64,000 nt of DNA from Sphingomonas sp. CCH10-B3 (GTDB lineage Bacteria; Pseudomonadota; Alphaproteobacteria; Sphingomonadales; Sphingomonadaceae). Within the stretch, counting starts at the first letter, position 1; every line of letters begins with the position of its first letter. The translations under genes were made by a program, and so were the position numbers. Under the pieces are notes generated by a model. It made no database searches and was not told the DNA's origin. It was given only the letters and a program-made list of their open reading frames with translations. Positions 59,753 to 64,000 of the stretch are shown piece by piece. The stretch is from assembly GCF_001556185.1 (NCBI RefSeq), contig NZ_LSIJ01000011.1:1-64000 (forward strand), read 5' to 3'.

Positions 59753-61865
59753 ATGATGCAGCGGGATCGTCGCAGGCTAGATCGCTTGGCCAAACGACCG
59801 GCATATTGGCTCGCGCTAGCGGCCTGCGCTGCACTCGGCGGTTGTGGATCCGGTGGCGACTTGGCTGCGGCGTTGGGGTTCGCCACGACGCAGCCGACCG
59901 CCAGCCCGACGCCGACGGCGACGACGCCGCTGATCGGCGATGCCCGCAAGCGCATTCGCATCGGCAAGTGGGAGGAATTGATTATCGCGCCCGGCGGCAC
60001 GATCGACGCCGCCGAATATCGCCGCGTGGCGGCCAATTACAACAGCCCGGAGATCATGGAGTACCGGCTCGGCCCGACGGCAGGGACTCTGGTCCTATGG
60101 CACGCAGCCGCTCAACAATCCCGGTGAGCGCGAGAAGTGCCTGCCGCCCAGCCAGCAGCCGCGCAGCGATCAGGAAGAAGCCGCCCTCGGCCTGCAAGGC
60201 GCCGGATGGCTCGTCGGTGGCCAGCATCTGTTCCTGCCCGACAATCCCAATGATCCCGATTACAAATACGGCATCAGCAATACCCGGGGAGCCGACGGCG
60301 CGGTGTTCAACACCGGGGGGCTGTGCATGCGGATGATCGCGTCGTGGAATTACGACTGGTGGAACCGAGGCAACATCGCGACGCCCGCGCAGCCCGAAGT
60401 CCGCGCGCTCGCCGCGACCCGTGCCGATCTGCCGCTGGTGCCCGTCGCCATCGCGCGCGGACGGGCGAATGCCAGCCAGATCAGCTTCGCTGCTTTCCGG
60501 GACGGCACCATCGCACCGATCGTGCTTGGCAACAGCGGCCCGGAATTCTTCAATACAAGCGCGCTGCGGCTTCCCGCCGGCATGGTGCCGACCGCCATGG
60601 CCGTGACCCCGTACAATGAGTTTCTGGTGGTGGCCGTCTGGGACACCAACACGGTGACCGGCAAGCTCGCCTTCATCGCGCTGCGACCGCGCCAGATGGC
60701 GGTCGGCAGTCCGAGCCAGACGCCCAACACCCGCTGGTACTGGGGCACGCCGGGGGCGTGGACCAACCGGGGGATGAAGCTTCTGGGTTTCGTCGACCTG
60801 CCCTTTGCCGCGCCGACCAGTCTGGATGTGTCGAACAATCTCTACCTTCAGAACCCGCGCGGCTATAGCGACAATGACGCCCCTGCCCGCGGCGACCTGT
60901 CGTTGCAATCGGCGCGCGATCTGTGGCGCGGCGTGAATCCGGTCTATCCGGCGGGGGAAGTACAATGGCACCAGCTCGCCTCGGGCGGCTATGCCGTGGT
61001 CGCCTCGCGCGCGGAGGGCAAGGTCAGCTTCGTCGACATGACCCCCCTCTACCAGTTCTACCGAAGCCTCTACCTGACCACGCAGGCAAGCTTCAACCGC
61101 ACCCTCGATGTCTCGCTGACCGATGGCGCAAAATTCCCGTTCAGCTTTGCTGCCGAGCCTGATCAGCGGCCGGTGGTGACCACGACACTCAACGTGGCGC
61201 AGCCGACAAGCGTCAGCGCCGGTGTGATGGCCAAAGGCTATATCAACACCCGTAGCGAGGAGTATTTTGAGTATGTCCGGCGCAGTCCAAGCGAGCCGTG
61301 GTCGGGCACCGCGCCGGAACGTTATCTCGCCCGCAGCCGCGCCTTCGTGGCGACGATGGACGGGACGGTGCGCGGGTTCAACGTGCAGGGCCTCGTGTTC
61401 CCGTCGTCGCCGGTGGGCAAGACTGTCTCGGCAATTCCGCTGTTCAGCTTCGCGGCGGGGCGCAATCCGGCCTTTGCCTATGTCAACGCGACGGCAACGG
61501 CGTCGGATGACCTGTGGCTGGTCAGCCGGGGCGACCACCGCGTCACCTTCGCCTGGCCGACGGGGGACGTGCAATATAGCTTCACCGACAGTCGGATGGT
61601 CGATCCGGTCGCCGGTTCGGTGTCCTATAATCAGGCGGGCTATGGCGGAAATGGCGCGGGTCGCGCGGTCAATACGCCCTTCATCTCGATCATGGATTTC
61701 AACGGCAAGGCGATACTGACCTATGCCGTCAATCCGCGCCCTGCGCGCCCGAGCGGCGAACTCTATCCCTTTGTGGCGCCTTCAGGGCCGGTGGATGTGC
61801 TGTTCGGGTCCCGCGCGCCCACCCCCGGCAAGCCGTTCATGATGGATCAGGAGGAGATCATCTGA
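59753..61865 (+). pseudogene. Frameshifted lipoprotein gene (large secreted protein)
   Basis: From the ATG at 59753 (GGGGAG five bases upstream) the frame encodes a lipoprotein signal (LALAACAALGGC), a Pro/Thr linker (TTQPTASPTPTATTP) and then ARKRIRIGKWEELIIAPGGT up to EYRLGPTAGTL near 60090, after which it runs into a stop at 60127. The +1 frame carries on without a stop from before 60060 (SYGTQPLNNPGEREKC) to 61865, giving about 590 more coherent residues, including GAGWLVGGQHLF, FNTGGLCMRM and repeated beta-type segments. One extra base near 60088-60093 explains both. It may be a true lesion, programmed frameshift or assembly error. Function is unknown. Confidence 0.72.
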
Positions 61866-61874
61866 TCGCCACAG

Positions 61875-61924
61875 CCCGGCGCGCGCTACATTCCAAAGTT
61901 CAGGGTTTGAAAGCGCGCGCCGGG
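61875..61924. repeat. Perfect 13-bp inverted repeat upstream of sdhB
   Basis: CCCGGCGCGCGCT (61875-61887) and AGCGCGCGCCGGG (61912-61924) are perfect complements with a 24-base loop. The hairpin starts ten bases after the lipoprotein gene's stop and ends 60 bases before the sdhB start. It has no T-tract; it may stop or protect transcripts. Confidence 0.65.
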
Positions 61925-61984
61925 TCATGTATCGCCGGTCACGACCGCGCGGGCCACCGCGCCGCACCACAGGATGATGGACGA

Positions 61985-62770
61985 ATGGCCGAGTTTTTTC
62001 TCCCCGCCAACAGCAAGATCAAGCCGGAGGGCAAGAGCCACAAGGCAAGCGGGGAAGCCAAGCGCATCAAGAAGTTCAAAATCTATCGCTACGACCCCGA
62101 TAGCGGCGAAAACCCGCGCTACGACAATTTCGAGATCGACCTCGACGATTGCGGGCCGATGGTGCTGGATGCGCTCATCAAGATGAAGGCCGAGCAGGAT
62201 TCGACGCTCACTTTCCGCCGTTCGTGCCGCGAAGGGATTTGCGGGTCGTGCTCGATGAACATCGACGGCACCAACACGCTCGCCTGCACCAAGGCGATCG
62301 AGGATGTGAAGGGCGATGTCCGCATCACCCCGCTGCCGCACATGGACGTGATCAAGGACCTCGTGCCCGATTTCACGCATTTCTACGCGCAATATGCCTC
62401 GATCAAGCCGTGGCTGCAGACGGTGACGCCTGCGCCTGCGGGCAAGGAACGACTCCAGTCGCCTGAGGATCGCGCCAAGCTCGACGGGCTGTATGAGTGC
62501 ATCCTGTGCGCCTGCTGCTCGACGTCGTGCCCCAGCTATTGGTGGAACAGCGACAAGTTCCTCGGCCCCGCGATCCTGCTCCAGGCCTATCGCTGGCTCG
62601 CCGACAGCCGCGACGAGATGACCGGCGAGCGGCTCGACGAGCTCGAGGATCCGTTCCGGCTCTATCGCTGCCACACGATCATGAACTGCGCGAACGTGTG
62701 CCCGAAGGGCCTGAACCCGGCGAAGGCGATTGCCGAGATCAAGAAGATGGAAATCGAGCGCGCGATCTGA
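61985..62770 (+). CDS. sdhB: Succinate dehydrogenase iron-sulfur subunit
   Basis: SdhB carries electrons from FAD to quinone. The 261-residue protein has the three clusters in order: 2Fe-2S ([13 protein letters not shown]...LAC), 4Fe-4S ([16 protein letters not shown]) and 3Fe-4S ([17 protein letters not shown]). The ATG at 61985 gives [12 protein letters not shown], the usual alphaproteobacterial start. It is 5.4 kb downstream of sdhA instead of next to it. Confidence 0.96.
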   Translation: MAEFFLPANSKIKPEGKSHKASGEAKRIKKFKIYRYDPDSGENPRYDNFEIDLDDCGPMVLDALIKMKAEQDSTLTFRRSCREGICGSCSMNIDGTNTLACTKAIEDVKGDVRITPLPHMDVIKDLVPDFTHFYAQYASIKPWLQTVTPAPAGKERLQSPEDRAKLDGLYECILCACCSTSCPSYWWNSDKFLGPAILLQAYRWLADSRDEMTGERLDELEDPFRLYRCHTIMNCANVCPKGLNPAKAIAEIKKMEIERAI

Positions 62771-62787
62771 CCCGGCGCTGATCCGCC

Positions 62788-63246
62788 TTGAGCGCGCCCC
62801 CTTTCACTTACCGCGAGTCGCCCGATCATCCTGGCTGGATGACGTGGGACCTGAAGGACCCGACGCGCTTCAACAGCCTGTTCGGGCCGTTCCTGCTGAA
62901 AGTGGACGACGGCACCGCGCGGGTGCGGATGACGCCGCGCCACCTGCATTCGAACCTCAGCGGCAAGATGCACGGCGGGGCGCTGCTCAGTTTCGTCGAC
63001 ATGGCGATCTTTGCCGCGTCGCGCGGCTTTGGCCTGATCGAGGCGGGGACGGCAGTGACGCTCGACCTGTCGGCGCAGTTCATCGGCCGCGCCGAGGTTG
63101 ACGCGGCCGTCGAGGCGCGGGTCGAGCTGCTGCGCGAGACCGGGCGGCTGCTGTTCCTGCGCGGGCTGGTGGTGCAACCGATGGGCGATGGCGAGGAAGT
63201 GGTCTTGAGTTTCAGCGCGACCATCCGCAAGCCATCGGCGCGATGA
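62788..63246 (+). CDS. PaaI family hotdog-fold thioesterase
   Basis: The 152-residue protein has the hotdog thioesterase layout: RHLHSNLSGKMHGGALLSFV with the HGG motif and catalytic Asp soon after, then TVALDLSAQFIGRAEV-like beta strands. It hydrolyses acyl- or aryl-CoA thioesters in the cytoplasm. It starts at a TTG (62788) 17 bases after sdhB and is probably co-transcribed with it. Confidence 0.82.
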   Translation: MSAPPFTYRESPDHPGWMTWDLKDPTRFNSLFGPFLLKVDDGTARVRMTPRHLHSNLSGKMHGGALLSFVDMAIFAASRGFGLIEAGTAVTLDLSAQFIGRAEVDAAVEARVELLRETGRLLFLRGLVVQPMGDGEEVVLSFSATIRKPSAR

Positions 63247-63272
63247 TGAACTTGCGCTTCCACTCCAACCTC

Positions 63273-63349
63273 CGTCATTGCGAGCGCAGCGAAGCAATCC
63301 AGGGCCACGGGCGGGACGCTCTGGATCGCTTCGCTGCGCTCGCAATGAG
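63273..63349. repeat. Long palindromic intergenic repeat, copy 2
   Basis: The arm CGTCATTGCGAGCGCAGCGA and the following AGCAATCCAG match copy 1 at 29681, and the complementary arm (CTGGAT, then TCGCTGCGCTCGCAATGA) closes a 24-bp or longer stem. The element lies between the thioesterase gene and zapE. Confidence 0.82.
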
Positions 63350-63370
63350 GGATGCACGGTCGATCGCACG

Positions 63371-64000
63371 ATGACCTTCGTTTTCGATCGCTACCGCGCG
63401 CTGGTCGAGGCGGGCGAACTCCGCCCCGATCCCGAACAGGCCGCCGCCGCAATGAAGCTCGCCGCGCTCGCCACTGAGCTGGAGGCGACGCCCAAGCGCG
63501 GATCGGTGCTGTGGCGCGCGCTCGGGCGGCTGCCCGATCCGCCGCGCGGGGTCTATCTGTGGGGCGGCGTTGGGCGCGGCAAGTCGATGCTGATGGACCT
63601 GTTCTTCAGCTGCCTCGACATCCGCCGCAAGCGCCGCGTGCACTTCCACGAATTCATGATCGAAGTGCACCAGCGCCTCGCCGAGGAGCGCAAGAAGGAA
63701 GCCGGCGACCCGATCGTACCGGTCGCAACCGCGATGGTCGGCGAATCGCGGCTGATCGCGTTCGACGAGATGGTGGTGAACAATTCGGCCGATGCGATGA
63801 TCCTGTCGCGGCTGTTCACGGCAATGTGGGCGCGCGGGCTGACGGTGGTTGCGACCAGCAATCGACCACCGTCCGACCTCTACAAGGACGGGCTCAACCG
63901 CGAGCATTTCCTGCCCTTCATCGCGCTGATCGGCCAGAAGATGGACGTGCTGCCCCTGAACGGCCCGACCGATTACCGACTCGACCGGCTCGGCAGCATG
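63371..64000 (+). CDS. zapE: Cell division protein ZapE, AFG1-like ATPase (3' end beyond window)
   Basis: The first 210 residues of an AFG1-family AAA+ ATPase: Walker A GGVGRGKSMLMD (about 65-76), FFSCLDIRRKRRVHFHEFM, Walker B LIAFDEMVV, and VVATSNRPPSDLYKDGLNRE with sensor-1 Asn. ZapE binds the Z-ring in E. coli and helps division under low oxygen or heat. The ATG at 63371 begins MTFVFDRYRALVEAG, as in the family. The gene runs off the right edge; sdhB-thioesterase-zapE may be one unit apart from the repeat. Confidence 0.88.
   Translation, partial: MTFVFDRYRALVEAGELRPDPEQAAAAMKLAALATELEATPKRGSVLWRALGRLPDPPRGVYLWGGVGRGKSMLMDLFFSCLDIRRKRRVHFHEFMIEVHQRLAEERKKEAGDPIVPVATAMVGESRLIAFDEMVVNNSADAMILSRLFTAMWARGLTVVATSNRPPSDLYKDGLNREHFLPFIALIGQKMDVLPLNGPTDYRLDRLGSM

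Overview
The window is a high-GC chromosomal segment of an alphaproteobacterium, most likely a sphingomonad (Sphingomonas or a close relative). The pointers are the cell-cycle regulators TrcR (DUF1013) and CpdR, a SapC family protein, DUF1192 and DUF1289 proteins, several uncharacterised secreted proteins of a sphingomonad style, and short palindromic intergenic repeats of the types CCCCTCCCC-N4-GGGGAGGGG and CGTCATTGCGAGCGCAGCGA. Coding density is about 95 percent. Many genes are joined by ATGA, GTGA or TTGA stop/start overlaps, and GTG and TTG starts are common. No phage, insertion sequence, rRNA or CRISPR array was found.

Layout. 1-9.4 kb: the 5' end of a Pro/Thr-repeat lipoprotein (minus, cut by the window edge), rdgB-rph (minus), hrcA-grpE-thrC (plus), a fatty acyl-CoA ligase, a small membrane protein, clpA and a DUF1192 protein (minus). 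9.5-23.5 kb: quinone oxidoreductase and glutathione transferase; a divergent marR/SRPBCC pair with a clear promoter and operator-like dyad; a coupled metallophosphoesterase-glycosyltransferase-metallophosphoesterase operon; trcR and an MBL hydrolase; a second GST; DEAD-box helicase with DUF1289; a FAD-linked oxidase; sapC; a candidate small RNA; N-formylglutamate amidohydrolase. 23.5-26.3 kb: cpdR, tRNA-Val(GAC) and a GH36 alpha-galactosidase.

26.4-36.7 kb is a propionate/methylmalonyl-CoA cluster: pccB, a CdiI-like immunity gene, methylmalonyl-CoA epimerase, an enoyl-CoA hydratase, methylmalonyl-CoA mutase, a small membrane protein, bioB, a VapBC module, a low-GC lipoprotein, and pccA. Together these turn propionyl-CoA into succinyl-CoA, with bioB supplying the biotin needed by PccA. 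The vapBC-lipoprotein piece looks like a later insertion. pccA carries an in-frame copy of a short palindrome also seen between genes.

36.8-41.6 kb is a four-gene MacAB-type efflux operon with its own outer-membrane factor. 41.7-47.1 kb (minus) is a PaoABC-like molybdenum hydroxylase with XdhC and MocA-like maturation genes. 47.1-51.0 kb holds glycerophosphodiesterase, a small lipoprotein, phenylalanine hydroxylase, prmA and an SDR. 51.1-53.8 kb holds two adjacent soluble chemoreceptors, one with a globin-like N-terminus, downstream of a CtrA-box-like site. 54.0-62.8 kb holds succinate dehydrogenase, with sdhCDA separated from sdhB by 5.4 kb containing a small Cys-rich protein, a legumain-like (C13) peptidase, a GlsB-type membrane protein, an FMN alpha-hydroxyacid dehydrogenase and a frameshifted lipoprotein gene. 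A thioesterase and the 5' part of zapE close the window.

Most interesting observations: the palindrome embedded in the pccA reading frame; the candidate small RNA at 22.47-22.57 kb; the foreign-looking vapBC/lipoprotein wedge and orphan CdiI-like gene in the propionate cluster; the interrupted sdh locus with its C13 peptidase; and the frameshifted lipoprotein. All functions are inferred from protein sequence by eye, and no database search was possible.
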